From positions 243,888 to 307,887 of the forward strand of contig NZ_JADLJS010000002.1 in the NCBI RefSeq assembly GCF_015680405.1: 64,000 nt of DNA, written 5' to 3'. The notes under the pieces were generated by a model. It did no database searches. It was not told where the DNA came from and was given only the letters and a program-made list of their open reading frames with translations. Origin of the DNA: Pseudomonas pudica. GTDB lineage: Bacteria; Pseudomonadota; Gammaproteobacteria; Pseudomonadales; Pseudomonadaceae. The translations under genes and the position numbers were made by a program. Positions 1-8,044 of the stretch are shown here, piece after piece; within the stretch, counting starts at the first letter, position 1; each line of letters starts with the position of its first letter.

Positions 1-867
1 AAGCAGAAGGTGTACATGGACCAGGCCAGCAGTGCCATGGGCGACCTGTACTGCGGTTGCAAATGGGCCTGGGTGGGCAAGTCTGGCGGGCGTATTGATG
101 CCTCCTCGTGCGGCTACCAGACCCGCAAGCAGCAGAACCGCGCCGAACGCACCGAATGGGAGCACATCGTGCCGGCCTACACCTTCGGCAACCAGCGCCA
201 GTGCTGGAAGAACGGTGGCCGCGAGCATTGCGTGGATGACGACCCGGTGTTCCGCGCCATGGAGGCCGACCTGTTCAACCTGTACCCGGCAGTGGGTGAG
301 GTAAACGGCGACCGCAGCAATTTCAACTACGGCATGGTTGCTGGCAATGCAGGGCAATATGGGCAGTGCACCACCAAGGTGGACTTCGTGCAGCGTGCTG
401 CCGAACCACGTGACGAAGTGAAAGGGCTGGTCGCCCGCACCACCTTCTACATGTACGACCGTTACAAGCTGAGCATGTCGCGCCAACAGCAACAGTTGCT
501 GATGGCCTGGGACAAACAGCACCCAGTGTCGGCCTGGGAGAAAGAGCGTGACCGGCGCATTGCCGCGATCATGGGGCATGCCAACCCCTTCGTCACCGGG
601 GAACGCAAATGGACCGCCAACTACAAGCCGGTCGGCAGTGGCGTGGTACAAGCGGTGCCGGCGAAGGCCGCCAAGCCTGAGGCCAAGCCGAGCCTGGCCA
701 GTGCCGGGTCGGTGGGGGCTGTGCTTGGCAACCGCAACAGCCATGTCTATCACCTTTCCGTCGGCTGCCCGGGCTATACCCAGGTTACCGCGAAGAACCA
801 GGTCACCTTCGCCACAGAGGGTGAGGCGCAGGCAGCGGGTTATCGCAAGGCGGGCAACTGCCGCTGA
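1..867 (+). CDS. Endonuclease I family nuclease, 5' end outside window
   Basis: Secreted or periplasmic DNA/RNA endonuclease of the endonuclease I (EndA/Bsn) family. The frame is open from base 1 (KQKVYMDQ...), so the true start and signal peptide lie upstream; an in-frame GTG at base 10 is not a convincing start. The catalytic block is visible as RTEWEHIVPA (ββα-metal His) followed by DLFNLYPAVGEVNGDRSNF, with the conserved Asn-Asp region. After the nuclease domain a Pro/Ala/Lys-rich linker leads to a small Cys/His tail (HVYH...C...GYRKA..C, roughly the last 45 residues) like the Ada-type metal-binding tail of some secreted nucleases. The family assignment is strong. The role of the tail is inferred. 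Confidence 0.92.
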   Translation, partial: KQKVYMDQASSAMGDLYCGCKWAWVGKSGGRIDASSCGYQTRKQQNRAERTEWEHIVPAYTFGNQRQCWKNGGREHCVDDDPVFRAMEADLFNLYPAVGEVNGDRSNFNYGMVAGNAGQYGQCTTKVDFVQRAAEPRDEVKGLVARTTFYMYDRYKLSMSRQQQQLLMAWDKQHPVSAWEKERDRRIAAIMGHANPFVTGERKWTANYKPVGSGVVQAVPAKAAKPEAKPSLASAGSVGAVLGNRNSHVYHLSVGCPGYTQVTAKNQVTFATEGEAQAAGYRKAGNCR

Positions 868-1013
868 GCGCCTTCCTCGGGGCCCGCGCGGCACCTTTGC
901 AATCGAGCGGGCTGCACAGCAGCCCGCAACAATGACCATCCGTCGCCCAGACGGCACCCCACTCCCCGCCCCCAGCCCAACGAATGACAGATCATCCGCA
1001 AAGGAGACGTTCC

Positions 1014-1322
1014 ATGATCCGCATTCGCCCACTCTCACTGTGCCTTGCCCTTGCCCTGGCCAGCGTCACTGGCACCAGCTTCGCTGCCACTGACACAGAC
1101 ACCGACAGCCGTCCGCAAACCGACCAGTACGGTGGCAAGACCGCCGGTGAAGACAGCAGCGTCAACAGCCCTGGCAGCAGCAAAGCCAACGACAGCAGCG
1201 ACACCGGCAGCAACAGCGATGCCGCCGACGGCGCCGCTGGCGGTTCCAACAGCACCGGCGAAGCCACTGGCTCCGGAGCCGGGCACACCGGTGGCACCGC
1301 CGAGGACCAGGACAGCCATTGA
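1014..1322 (+). CDS. Small secreted Ser/Gly/Asp-rich protein
   Basis: This 102-residue protein has an N-terminal signal peptide (MIRIRPLSLCLALALASV, cleavage after a Ser-Phe-Ala site). The mature part is low-complexity and rich in Ser, Gly, Asp, Asn and Thr, with no hydrophobic core. I chose the ATG at 1014 because AAAGGAGACG lies just before it and it begins the signal peptide; an upstream ATG at 984 has no ribosome site. No family is recognised. The composition suggests an intrinsically disordered periplasmic or extracellular protein, as is common in Pseudomonas. It lies between a nuclease and a PEBP-like protein on the same strand. Confidence 0.75.
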   Translation: MIRIRPLSLCLALALASVTGTSFAATDTDTDSRPQTDQYGGKTAGEDSSVNSPGSSKANDSSDTGSNSDAADGAAGGSNSTGEATGSGAGHTGGTAEDQDSH

Positions 1323-1370
1323 GGCCGGCCTGGGCTACACTGCGCCGGAACGCCCTGCCAAGGACCCGCC

Positions 1371-1922
1371 ATGAACCTCAAACCCTGGCTGCTCGCCGCC
1401 CTGCTGCCGTGCAGCGCCTTGGCCGTTGCTGGCGGCCAGGGCGCGCTGTCGATCAGTTCATCATCGTTCACCGACGGCGGCGTGATCGCCTTGCAACAGG
1501 TTGGCCCGGACCCGGCCTGCGGTGCCGGCGAAGAGCGCACCCCGCAACTGAGCTGGGACAACCTCCCCGCAGGGACCCAGTCGCTGGCACTGATCATGTT
1601 CGACCCGGATGGCGGCAAGGGCATTGGCGTGGTCCATTGGCTCGCCTACAACATCGACCCGGCCCAGGATGGGCTGAAGGAAGGCGCCGCAGGGGTGACC
1701 GGGCAAGGTGTGACCGTGGGGCGCAACTCCCGGGGCACACTCAGCTACCGAGGCCCTTGCCCACCCGCCGGCGACAACCCGCACCACTACGCACTGACGC
1801 TGATCGCCACCGACCTGCCATTGGGCACCCTGCCTGAAGGCCTGGACCGCAGCGGCCTGCTGCAACTGCTGCAAGGTCACGCACTCGGCGCGCAGAGCCT
1901 TGTCGGGCGCTATGGTCATTGA
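1371..1922 (+). CDS. YbhB/YbcL-type (PEBP-like) periplasmic protein
   Basis: A 183-residue member of the phosphatidylethanolamine-binding / Raf-kinase-inhibitor-like family. A signal peptide (MNLKPWLLAALLPCSALAVAGG) is followed by the family blocks: PQLSWDNLPAGTQSLALIMFDPD, then VVHWLAYNIDP, then a GYRGPCPP-like motif (SYRGPCPPAGDNPHHY) that forms the anion-binding pocket. Length matches the bacterial family. The ligand is not known; bacterial members are thought to bind small anions or phospholipid head groups. It begins about 50 bases after the preceding small secreted protein and may share its transcript. Confidence 0.9.
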   Translation: MNLKPWLLAALLPCSALAVAGGQGALSISSSSFTDGGVIALQQVGPDPACGAGEERTPQLSWDNLPAGTQSLALIMFDPDGGKGIGVVHWLAYNIDPAQDGLKEGAAGVTGQGVTVGRNSRGTLSYRGPCPPAGDNPHHYALTLIATDLPLGTLPEGLDRSGLLQLLQGHALGAQSLVGRYGH

Positions 1923-1968
1923 ACCAGGCAGTACAAAAACAATTGATCATCCCCCCAGCATTTATCCA

Positions 1969-1998
1969 TTGAATGGCCCGGCCGAACTGAAGTAAGCT
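1969..1998 (+). promoter_or_regulatory. Possible promoter of the DAHP synthase leader
   Basis: TTGAAT and TAAGCT are separated by 18 bases, about 25 bases before the first leader ORF at 2023. A TTGATC hexamer at 1943 is an alternative -35. The match is modest, and the site is proposed mainly because a leader transcript must begin here. Confidence 0.3.
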
Positions 1999-2022
1999 CG
2001 GGCTCATTCACTGGAGAGCAAC

Positions 2023-2142
2023 ATGCCGAAACACACCCGCAATCACGCCAACCACACCGGTCGCACCCTGCGCCCTGTGCTGGCTGTTGCCGGCTGCGTG
2101 GCACCTGCCAGCTATTACTTCGGGTATTGGTTTAGCCACTAG
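2023..2142 (+). CDS. Aromatic-rich leader peptide 1 (39 aa)
   Basis: A short ORF with a ribosome site (CTGGAGAG) 6-7 bases before its ATG encodes 39 residues. Near its C-terminus it carries SYYFGYWFSH: three Tyr, two Phe and one Trp within seven residues. The stop codon sits at the base of a 7-bp hairpin (2142-2164), and a strong intrinsic terminator follows at 2199-2238. A DAHP synthase gene, whose product makes the precursor of Tyr, Phe and Trp, lies downstream. This is the classic layout of an attenuation leader, in which ribosome stalling on aromatic codons would change folding of the downstream RNA. The basic N-terminus and hydrophobic middle could instead mean a small membrane protein, so function is inferred from position and codon content. 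Confidence 0.65.
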   Translation: MPKHTRNHANHTGRTLRPVLAVAGCVAPASYYFGYWFSH

Positions 2143-2184
2143 GCGCCGATACCCACACGGCGCCCACCTTCGAGGGGCCGCCGA
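2142..2184 (+). promoter_or_regulatory. Candidate pause hairpin and antiterminator arm
   Basis: GGCGCCG (2142-2148) pairs with CGGCGCC (2158-2164), a 7-bp hairpin starting at the leader stop codon. GGGGCCGCCGA (2174-2184) can pair, with an internal loop, with TCGGCTCCCC (2209-2218) inside the terminator, which would disrupt it. Pairings were found by eye and not energy-tested. Confidence 0.4.
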
Positions 2185-2198
2185 ACATGAGAATACTC

Positions 2199-2238
2199 AA
2201 ACCCCCGGTCGGCTCCCCGACCGGGGGTTTTGCTTTTC
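2199..2238 (+). terminator. Strong intrinsic terminator / attenuator
   Basis: A perfect 14-bp stem (AAACCCCCGGTCGG / CCGACCGGGGGTTT) with the 4-base loop CTCC is followed by TGCTTTT. It lies between two aromatic-rich leader ORFs and upstream of the DAHP synthase gene, so it can serve as the attenuator of that gene. Confidence 0.85.
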
Positions 2239-2278
2239 AGGCCTTTGAACAACACCGATTCACATTGAGGACAGATTC

Positions 2279-2428
2279 ATGAACTACGCCACTTATTACT
2301 ACGCAAACACCTTCGCCTGGCGATTTAGCCAATCCCGTTCGGGCCAGCCTGCCGCCTCCGTTCGGTCGTCCACAGGTGGCAATGCAGCAGCCAACACGAA
2401 TTCAACGATCTGTCGAACACCTCGATAG
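2279..2428 (+). CDS. Aromatic-rich leader peptide 2 (49 aa)
   Basis: A second short ORF starts at ATG 2279, 9-10 bases after TTGAGGACAG. Its first 16 residues are MNYATYYYANTFAWRF: four Tyr, two Phe and one Trp. The rest (Ser, Arg, Gly, Ala, Asn) is low complexity, and it stops at 2428, about 50 bases before the DAHP synthase ATG. Because it lies after the intrinsic terminator, it cannot act on that terminator in the usual way. It could control a Rho-dependent event, or the folding around GCGGGCCAGAACCCGC (about 2439-2454) and the aroF ribosome site. Coding is supported by the ribosome site and the codon bias towards aromatic residues; function is inferred. Confidence 0.55.
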   Translation: MNYATYYYANTFAWRFSQSRSGQPAASVRSSTGGNAAANTNSTICRTPR

Positions 2429-2478
2429 GGCCGACCACGCGGGCCAGAACCCGCCGTCCGCCCAGGGAAAAAAACGCC

Positions 2479-3534
2479 ATGCAAGCTTCCAGCCTCGCCC
2501 TGACCCAGTCGCAAGCGGCCAACACCACCGTCAGCCAGCGCCTGCCCAGCCCGCACCTGCTCAAACAGCAAATGCCGCTGTCCAGCGAACTTACCCTGCA
2601 AGTCCAGGCCCACCGCCAGGCCATCCGCGACATTCTCGAAGGCCGCGACCAGCGCCTGCTGGTGATCGTTGGCCCGTGCTCGATCCACGACCCGCGCTCG
2701 GCCCTGGAATACGCCGACCGCCTGGCCGCGCTCAGCCGCGAAGTCGACGACAAGCTGCTGCTGGTGATGCGCGCCTACGTCGAAAAACCCCGCACCACGA
2801 TAGGCTGGAAAGGCCTGGCCTACGACCCGCACCTCGATGGCAGCGACGACATGCACGCCGGCATCGCCCTGTCCCGCGGGCTGATGCTGAACATGATCGA
2901 ACGCGGCCTGCCGGTTGCCACCGAGCTGCTGCAGCCAATGGCCGCCGGCTACTTCGATGACCTTCTGGCCTGGGCCGCGATCGGCGCACGCACCACCGAG
3001 TCGCAGATCCACCGCGAAATGGTCAGTGGCCTGGAGTTGCCGGTCGGTTTCAAGAACGGCACCGACGGTGGCATCGCCATCGCCAGCGACGCCATGCGCA
3101 GCGCCGCCCACCCGCACCGCCACTTCGGCATGGATGCGCAGGGCTACCCGGCCATCATCGAGACCTTGGGCAACCCGGACACCCACCTGGTGCTGCGCGG
3201 CGGCCACAAGGGCCCGAACTTTGATGCCAACAGCATTGCCATGGCCCGCCAGGCGCTGGCCAAGGCCGGGTTGCAGGCGCGGATCATGGTCGATTGCAGC
3301 CATGCCAACAGCGGCAAGGACCCGGCGCGCCAGCCGGCGGTTTTCAACGATGTGCTGGAGCAGCGCCTGGCCGGCGACCGTTCGATCGTCGGCGTGATGA
3401 TCGAAGGGCACTTGTTCGACGGCTGCCAGGCGCTGGGCAAGGGCGCGCTGAAATACGGCGTGTCGATCACCGACGGTTGCCTGGGCTGGGCCTCGACCGA
3501 AACCCTGTTGCGCGAGGCGGCACAAAAACTCTAG
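2479..3534 (+). CDS. aroF: Class I DAHP synthase (AroF/G/H type)
   Basis: 3-deoxy-D-arabino-heptulosonate 7-phosphate synthase, cytosolic, catalyses the first step of the shikimate pathway: phosphoenolpyruvate plus erythrose 4-phosphate gives DAHP. The 351-residue length is typical of the E. coli-type class I enzyme. Visible motifs are LLVIVGPCSIHD (metal Cys, about residue 65), RAYVEKPRTTIGWKG (PEP site), QIHREMVSGL, GFKNGTDG, LRGGHKGPNFD and DCSHANSGKD. Two aromatic-rich leader ORFs and a terminator precede it, suggesting attenuation by aromatic amino acids; feedback specificity (Tyr, Phe or Trp) cannot be read safely from the sequence. The start follows CAGGGAAAAAAACGCC, a moderate ribosome site. 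Confidence 0.95.
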   Translation: MQASSLALTQSQAANTTVSQRLPSPHLLKQQMPLSSELTLQVQAHRQAIRDILEGRDQRLLVIVGPCSIHDPRSALEYADRLAALSREVDDKLLLVMRAYVEKPRTTIGWKGLAYDPHLDGSDDMHAGIALSRGLMLNMIERGLPVATELLQPMAAGYFDDLLAWAAIGARTTESQIHREMVSGLELPVGFKNGTDGGIAIASDAMRSAAHPHRHFGMDAQGYPAIIETLGNPDTHLVLRGGHKGPNFDANSIAMARQALAKAGLQARIMVDCSHANSGKDPARQPAVFNDVLEQRLAGDRSIVGVMIEGHLFDGCQALGKGALKYGVSITDGCLGWASTETLLREAAQKL

Positions 3535-3614
3535 GTAGCGGGACGCAAGCCTGGCGAGACATACCCCGGACAAGTGCGCTAGGCTTGCCTTTTTTACCCC
3601 AAGGAGCAGTACCC

Positions 3615-3896
3615 ATGGCCCGTGCAACCGCCCGCCACATCCTGGTCAGCAGCATCGATAAATGCAACGAACTGAAAGCCCAGATCGAAGCAGGCGCCGA
3701 CTTCGCTGAAATCGCCAAAGCCAATTCCACCTGCCCGTCCAGCCGCCAGGGCGGTGACCTGGGCTCGTTCGGCCCGGGCCAGATGGTCAAGGAGTTCGAC
3801 ACCGTGGTGTTCAGCGCCCCGGTCAATACCGTGCAAGGCCCGGTGAAGACCCAGTTCGGCTACCACCTGCTGGAAGTGACCAGCCGCCAGGACTAA
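3615..3896 (+). CDS. PpiC-type parvulin peptidyl-prolyl isomerase (first copy)
   Basis: A stand-alone cytosolic parvulin of 93 residues, the size of E. coli PpiC. Hallmarks are ARHILV at the N-terminus, CPSSRQGGDLGSFGPGQMV in the middle and VKTQFGYHLLEV at the end. It catalyses cis-trans isomerisation of peptidyl-proline bonds. AAGGAG precedes the ATG by about nine bases. A paralogue of nearly equal length lies at 14710-14985. The gene follows aroF by about 80 bases and is followed by a REP pair. Confidence 0.95.
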   Translation: MARATARHILVSSIDKCNELKAQIEAGADFAEIAKANSTCPSSRQGGDLGSFGPGQMVKEFDTVVFSAPVNTVQGPVKTQFGYHLLEVTSRQD

Positions 3897-3913
3897 GTAG
3901 CCAGTAGCTGCTC

Positions 3914-5851
3914 ATGTCCCCTGTGGGAGCGGCGGTGCGCCGCTGCGCTTTACCCGCGAATGCGTCCGTTCACGCAACGTCGTTGCCTGATCTGGCGCTT
4001 TCGCGGGTGAACCCGCTCCCACAGGCCTTGTGTTACCTTTTTCTGCTTTGTTTTTCCTTCAATAGCCAGGCTGCACCCACCCACGCCCTCACCGTCTACG
4101 GCGAAGCCCCCCGCTACAACGCCAGCTTCCAGCATTTCGACTACGTCAACCCCGACGCCCCCAAAGGCGGCATCCTGCGCCGCTCGGCCATCGAGATCGG
4201 CCAGTTCGACCATATCCTGCCGTACATCGACAAAGGCATCGGTGTCAGCGAGGTCGATGGCCTGTTGTACGCGCCACTGGCCGTGCGCTCGTTCGATGAA
4301 CCCTACACCGTCTACGGCCTGATCGCCCGGCGCATGGAGCGCGGCCCGGAGGATGCCTGGATGCGTTTCGAGATCGACCCGCGCGCCACATTCGCCGATG
4401 GCAAGCCGGTGCGCGCCGAGGACGTACGCTTCACCTTCGAGCTGCTGATGAGCAAGGGCAGCCTCAAGTACCGCACCCAGTTCGCCGATGTCGCCGCCGT
4501 CATCGTGGAAAGCCCGCACAGCGTGCGCTTCGACTTCAAGCCCGACCACGGGCGCACCCTGCCGCTGGACCTCGCCAGCCTGCCGGTACTGCCCGAACAC
4601 GACTGGCAGCAGCGCGATTTTGCCAACGGTGCTGGCTTCGACAAGCCGGTCGGCAGCGGGCCGTACCGTATCGGGCGCATCGACAACGGCCGCAGCATCA
4701 CCTTCGAGCGGGACGCCAACTGGTGGGCGCGCGATCTGCCGGTCAGCCGTGGTCGCTACAATTTCGACAAGCTGCGCATCGAGTACTTCGGCGATACCGA
4801 AGTGGCGCGGCAGGTGCTCAAAGGCGGCGGCTATGACTACAACCGCGAATTCTCCGCCACCGCCTACACGCTGGGCTACAACGGCGCGCAACTGGACGAC
4901 GGCCGCCTGCAGCGCGCCCACCTGGGCCCGGCCAAACCGCAGGTGGCCCAGGGCTTCGTGTTCAACCTCGACCGGCCGCAGTTCAAGGACCGTCGCGTGC
5001 GCCAGGCGCTGGGCATGCTGTGGGACTACGAGTGGAGCAACCGGCAGATGATGCGCAACATGTACATCCGCCAGCAGAGCGTGTTTTCCAATACCCCGCT
5101 GGCTGCACGTCAACTGCCGGATGCCGACGAGTTGAAACTGCTCGAGCCGTTGCGCGGCAAGGTACCGGACGAAGTCTTCAGTACCGTGTTCACCGCCCCG
5201 GTCACCGATGGTTCGGGGATAATCCGCAAGCAGCAGCTGCAGGCATTGGCGCTGCTCGAGCAAGCCGGCTGGCGGCCCGAAGGCGACCGCCTGGTGAACA
5301 GCCAGGGCACGCCGCTGGCGTTCACCTTCCTCAACGGCCAGGCAGGCATGGAGCGCCTGCTGCTGCCGTGGAAGCGCAACCTGGCTCAGATTGGCGTGAC
5401 CCTGGAAATCCGTAACGTCGATTCGGCCCAGTACGTCAACCGATTGATGGCACGTGACTACGACATGATCGTCACTGGCTACCCGGTCACCCTGTCGCCT
5501 GGTGCCGAACTGTACAACTACTTTGGCTCGGCAGCGGCCCACGACCCTGGGTCGAATAACCTGATGGTGCTGCAGGACCCTGCCGTGGACCGGCTGATCG
5601 ACGGCCTGGTGCGCGCCGACACCCAGGCCGACATGCTGCATCACGCCCGTGCCCTGGACCGGGTTCTGCAATGGAACTATTACTGGATCCCCAATTACTA
5701 CCCGCCCGGCAGTTCCACTGCCTGGTGGAACCGCTTCGGCCTGCCCAAGGTTCAGGCTGCCTATGACGAAGGCCTGGACACCTGGTGGGAAGTCAGCCCT
5801 ACCGCGCTGACCAACGCGCAAATGGCCGAACGCCGGAAATCCTCGCCATGA
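3914..5851 (+). CDS. YejA-like oligopeptide ABC transporter substrate-binding protein
   Basis: Periplasmic family 5 extracellular solute-binding protein for an oligopeptide importer of the Yej type. After a hydrophobic signal segment ([15 protein letters not shown], about residues 40-54 from this start) comes [34 protein letters not shown] sequence, typical of YejA, and the usual ~590-residue mature domain. The ATG at 3914 lies before a REP inverted repeat (3920-4025), so the first ~37 residues would be encoded by the repeat. GTG 4007 or TTG 4028 would give a short N-terminus without positive charges. The true start is therefore uncertain. The stop overlaps the next gene (ATGA), so it is translationally coupled to the permeases. 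Confidence 0.9.
   Translation: MSPVGAAVRRCALPANASVHATSLPDLALSRVNPLPQALCYLFLLCFSFNSQAAPTHALTVYGEAPRYNASFQHFDYVNPDAPKGGILRRSAIEIGQFDHILPYIDKGIGVSEVDGLLYAPLAVRSFDEPYTVYGLIARRMERGPEDAWMRFEIDPRATFADGKPVRAEDVRFTFELLMSKGSLKYRTQFADVAAVIVESPHSVRFDFKPDHGRTLPLDLASLPVLPEHDWQQRDFANGAGFDKPVGSGPYRIGRIDNGRSITFERDANWWARDLPVSRGRYNFDKLRIEYFGDTEVARQVLKGGGYDYNREFSATAYTLGYNGAQLDDGRLQRAHLGPAKPQVAQGFVFNLDRPQFKDRRVRQALGMLWDYEWSNRQMMRNMYIRQQSVFSNTPLAARQLPDADELKLLEPLRGKVPDEVFSTVFTAPVTDGSGIIRKQQLQALALLEQAGWRPEGDRLVNSQGTPLAFTFLNGQAGMERLLLPWKRNLAQIGVTLEIRNVDSAQYVNRLMARDYDMIVTGYPVTLSPGAELYNYFGSAAAHDPGSNNLMVLQDPAVDRLIDGLVRADTQADMLHHARALDRVLQWNYYWIPNYYPPGSSTAWWNRFGLPKVQAAYDEGLDTWWEVSPTALTNAQMAERRKSSP
3920..4025. repeat. REP inverted pair
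   Basis: CTGTGGGAGCGG...CCCGCGAA faces TTTCGCGGGTGAACCCGC...CCACAGG. It overlaps the presumed start region of the solute-binding protein gene. Confidence 0.85.
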
Positions 5852-6906
5852 CCACCTACATACTGCCCCGCCTGTTGCTGATCATCCCGACCCTGCTGGC
5901 GATCCTGTTGGTCAACTTTGCCATTGTCCAGGCCGCGCCGGGTGGCCCGGTGGAGCAGGCGGTGGCGCGCCTGCAAGGCATCGGCGGCGGCGCCCCCGGT
6001 GCCCGGGCCGAGGTGGTGCACGGCGAGTCACGTGCCACCCGTGGCCTGGACCCGAAACTGATCGAGGAGATCAAGCGCCAGTACGGCTTCGACAAGTCCG
6101 CCCCCGAGCGCCTGTGGTTGATGCTGGGCCAGTACGCCCGGCTGGACTTCGGCAACAGCTTCTTCCGCGGCGCCAAGGTCACCGACCTGATCCTCGATAA
6201 GTTGCCGGTCACCCTGTCGCTGGGCTTCTGGGCCACGCTGATCACCTACCTGGTATCCATCCCGCTGGGCATCCGCAAGGCAGTGCGCCACGGCAGCCGC
6301 TTCGATGCCTGGAGCAGTGCACTGATCGTGGTCGGCTATGCCCTGCCCTCGTTCCTGTTTGCCCTGTTGCTGATCGTGCTGTTCGCCGGCGGCACCTCGC
6401 TCAGCTGGTTCCCGGTGCGCGGCCTGGTCTCGGACAACTTCGACGAGCTGAGCCTGTTGGGCAAGGTCGCGGACTACTTCTGGCACCTGGTGCTGCCGGT
6501 CGGCGCCCTGGTGATCGGCGGCTTCGCCACCCTGACGCTGCTGACCAAGAACGCCTTTCTCGACGAGATTTCCCGGCAATACGTGGTTACTGCCCGCGCC
6601 AAGGGCCTGAGCGAGCGTCGGGTGCTGTATGGCCACGTGCTGCGCAATGCCATGCTGCTGGTGGTGGCCGGCTTGCCGCAGGCGTTGATCACGGTATTCT
6701 TCGCCGGCTCGTTGCTGATCGAGGTGATCTTCTCGCTCGATGGCCTGGGCCGCATGAGTTACGAGGCGGCCGTGTCGCGCGATTACCCGGTGGTGTTCGG
6801 CACGCTGTTCATCTTCACCCTGGCGGGCCTGCTGATCCGCCTGATCGGTGACCTGTCGTACACCCTGCTCGACCCGCGTATCGACTTCGACACGAGGGCC
6901 CGCTGA
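5848..6906 (+). CDS. yejB: YejB-like ABC transporter inner-membrane permease
   Basis: One of two permease subunits of a Yej-type oligopeptide importer, 352 residues. The N-terminal helix [24 protein letters not shown] is followed by a ~100-residue periplasmic segment ([11 protein letters not shown]..., [15 protein letters not shown]) and then five further helices. The cytoplasmic coupling motif is [24 protein letters not shown] (EAA-type loop). The start at 5848 is fixed by the ATGA overlap with the solute-binding gene. The stop overlaps the next permease by one base. Confidence 0.93.
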   Translation: MTTYILPRLLLIIPTLLAILLVNFAIVQAAPGGPVEQAVARLQGIGGGAPGARAEVVHGESRATRGLDPKLIEEIKRQYGFDKSAPERLWLMLGQYARLDFGNSFFRGAKVTDLILDKLPVTLSLGFWATLITYLVSIPLGIRKAVRHGSRFDAWSSALIVVGYALPSFLFALLLIVLFAGGTSLSWFPVRGLVSDNFDELSLLGKVADYFWHLVLPVGALVIGGFATLTLLTKNAFLDEISRQYVVTARAKGLSERRVLYGHVLRNAMLLVVAGLPQALITVFFAGSLLIEVIFSLDGLGRMSYEAAVSRDYPVVFGTLFIFTLAGLLIRLIGDLSYTLLDPRIDFDTRAR

Positions 6907-7922
6907 TGCTTTCACCGCTTTCGCGTCGTCGCCTGCAACGCTTTCGCCGCAACCGCCTGGGCTGGGTTTCGCTGTGGCTGTTCGCCGCCCTTCTGCTACT
7001 GAGCCTGTGTGCCGAGCTGGTGGCTAACGACAAACCGCTGCTGCTGGGCTACAAGGGCGACCTGTACGTGCCAGCGCTCAAGCGCTACACCGAGCAGCAG
7101 TTCGGTGGCCAGTTGCCCTTCCAGCCAGACTACCGCAGCGCCTATGTACGCCAGCTGATCGAGCAGCAAGGTGGCTGGATGCTGTTCGCCCCGATCCCGT
7201 TCAGCGCCGATACCCCCAACTACGACCTGCAGGTGCCCACGCCCAGCCCACCAAGCGCGAGCAACTGGCTGGGTACCGACGACCAGGGTCGCGACGTGCT
7301 GGCCCGAGTGCTGTATGGCACCCGGGTATCCTTGCTGTTCGCCTTCGCCCTGACCGTGGTCAGCGTGCTGATCGGGGTGGCGGCCGGTGCCCTGCAGGGC
7401 TACCACGGCGGCTGGGTCGACCTGGTCGGCCAGCGCCTGCTGGAGGTGTGGTCGGGGTTGCCGGTGCTGTACCTGCTGATCATCCTCAGTGGGTTCGTGG
7501 AGCCGGACTTCTGGTGGCTGCTGGGGATCATGGCGTTGTTCTCCTGGCTTACCCTGGTCGATGTGGTGCGTGCCGAGTTCCTGCGCGGTCGCAACCTGGA
7601 GTACGTGAAGGCCGCAAGGGCGCTGGGGTTGCCAGACAGCCAGGTGATGCTGCGGCACATCCTGCCCAATGCCATGAACGCAACGCTGACCTATGTGCCG
7701 TTCATGCTGACCGGGGCGATCACCACCCTGACTGCGCTGGATTTTCTCGGGTTCGGCATGCCGGCCGGGAGTGCTTCGCTGGGAGAGCTGGTGACCCAGG
7801 GCAAACAGCACCTGGAGGCGCCGTGGCTGGGCTTTACCGCGTTCTTTGCCCTGGCGGTGATCCTGTCGCTGCTGGTGTTTATCGGGGATGCCTTGCGTGA
7901 GGCGTTCGACCCCAGGGGATAA
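6906..7922 (+). CDS. yejE: YejE-like ABC transporter inner-membrane permease
   Basis: Second permease subunit, 338 residues. The N-terminus (LSRRRLQRFRRNRLGWVSLWLF) matches the OppC/YejE N-terminal domain. A periplasmic stretch then contains PPSASNWLGTDDQGRDVLARVLYGTRVSL, a signature of this group, and the coupling motif is YVKAARALGLPDSQVMLRHILPNA. It ends with a REP pair and then a regulator gene. No ATPase gene (yejF-like) follows or precedes, so the importer must borrow an ATPase encoded elsewhere or be non-functional. Confidence 0.93.
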   Translation: MLSPLSRRRLQRFRRNRLGWVSLWLFAALLLLSLCAELVANDKPLLLGYKGDLYVPALKRYTEQQFGGQLPFQPDYRSAYVRQLIEQQGGWMLFAPIPFSADTPNYDLQVPTPSPPSASNWLGTDDQGRDVLARVLYGTRVSLLFAFALTVVSVLIGVAAGALQGYHGGWVDLVGQRLLEVWSGLPVLYLLIILSGFVEPDFWWLLGIMALFSWLTLVDVVRAEFLRGRNLEYVKAARALGLPDSQVMLRHILPNAMNATLTYVPFMLTGAITTLTALDFLGFGMPAGSASLGELVTQGKQHLEAPWLGFTAFFALAVILSLLVFIGDALREAFDPRG

Positions 7923-7934
7923 GTTTTCAGGTCT

Positions 7935-8010
7935 GGCCTCTTCGCGGGTAAACCCGCTCCCGCAGGGTCACCACAAACCTTGAGGACTGTGGGGTACCCG
8001 CGAAGAGGCC
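7935..8010. repeat. REP inverted pair
   Basis: GGCCTCTTCGCGGGTAAACC faces GGGTACCCGCGAAGAGGCC, between yejE and the sigma-54 regulator. It could also limit read-through. Confidence 0.8.
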
Positions 8011-8044
8011 GGCCCTGCTTTTACAGATTTCAGGATTTCTACCC

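Noticed and set aside
2299..3627. 442-codon open frame on the minus strand
   Set aside because: Antisense to aroF; Ala/Gly/Val/Arg-rich and without motifs.
3950..5821. 623-codon open frame on the minus strand
   Set aside because: Antisense shadow of the YejA-like gene; no domain, no ribosome site, biased composition.
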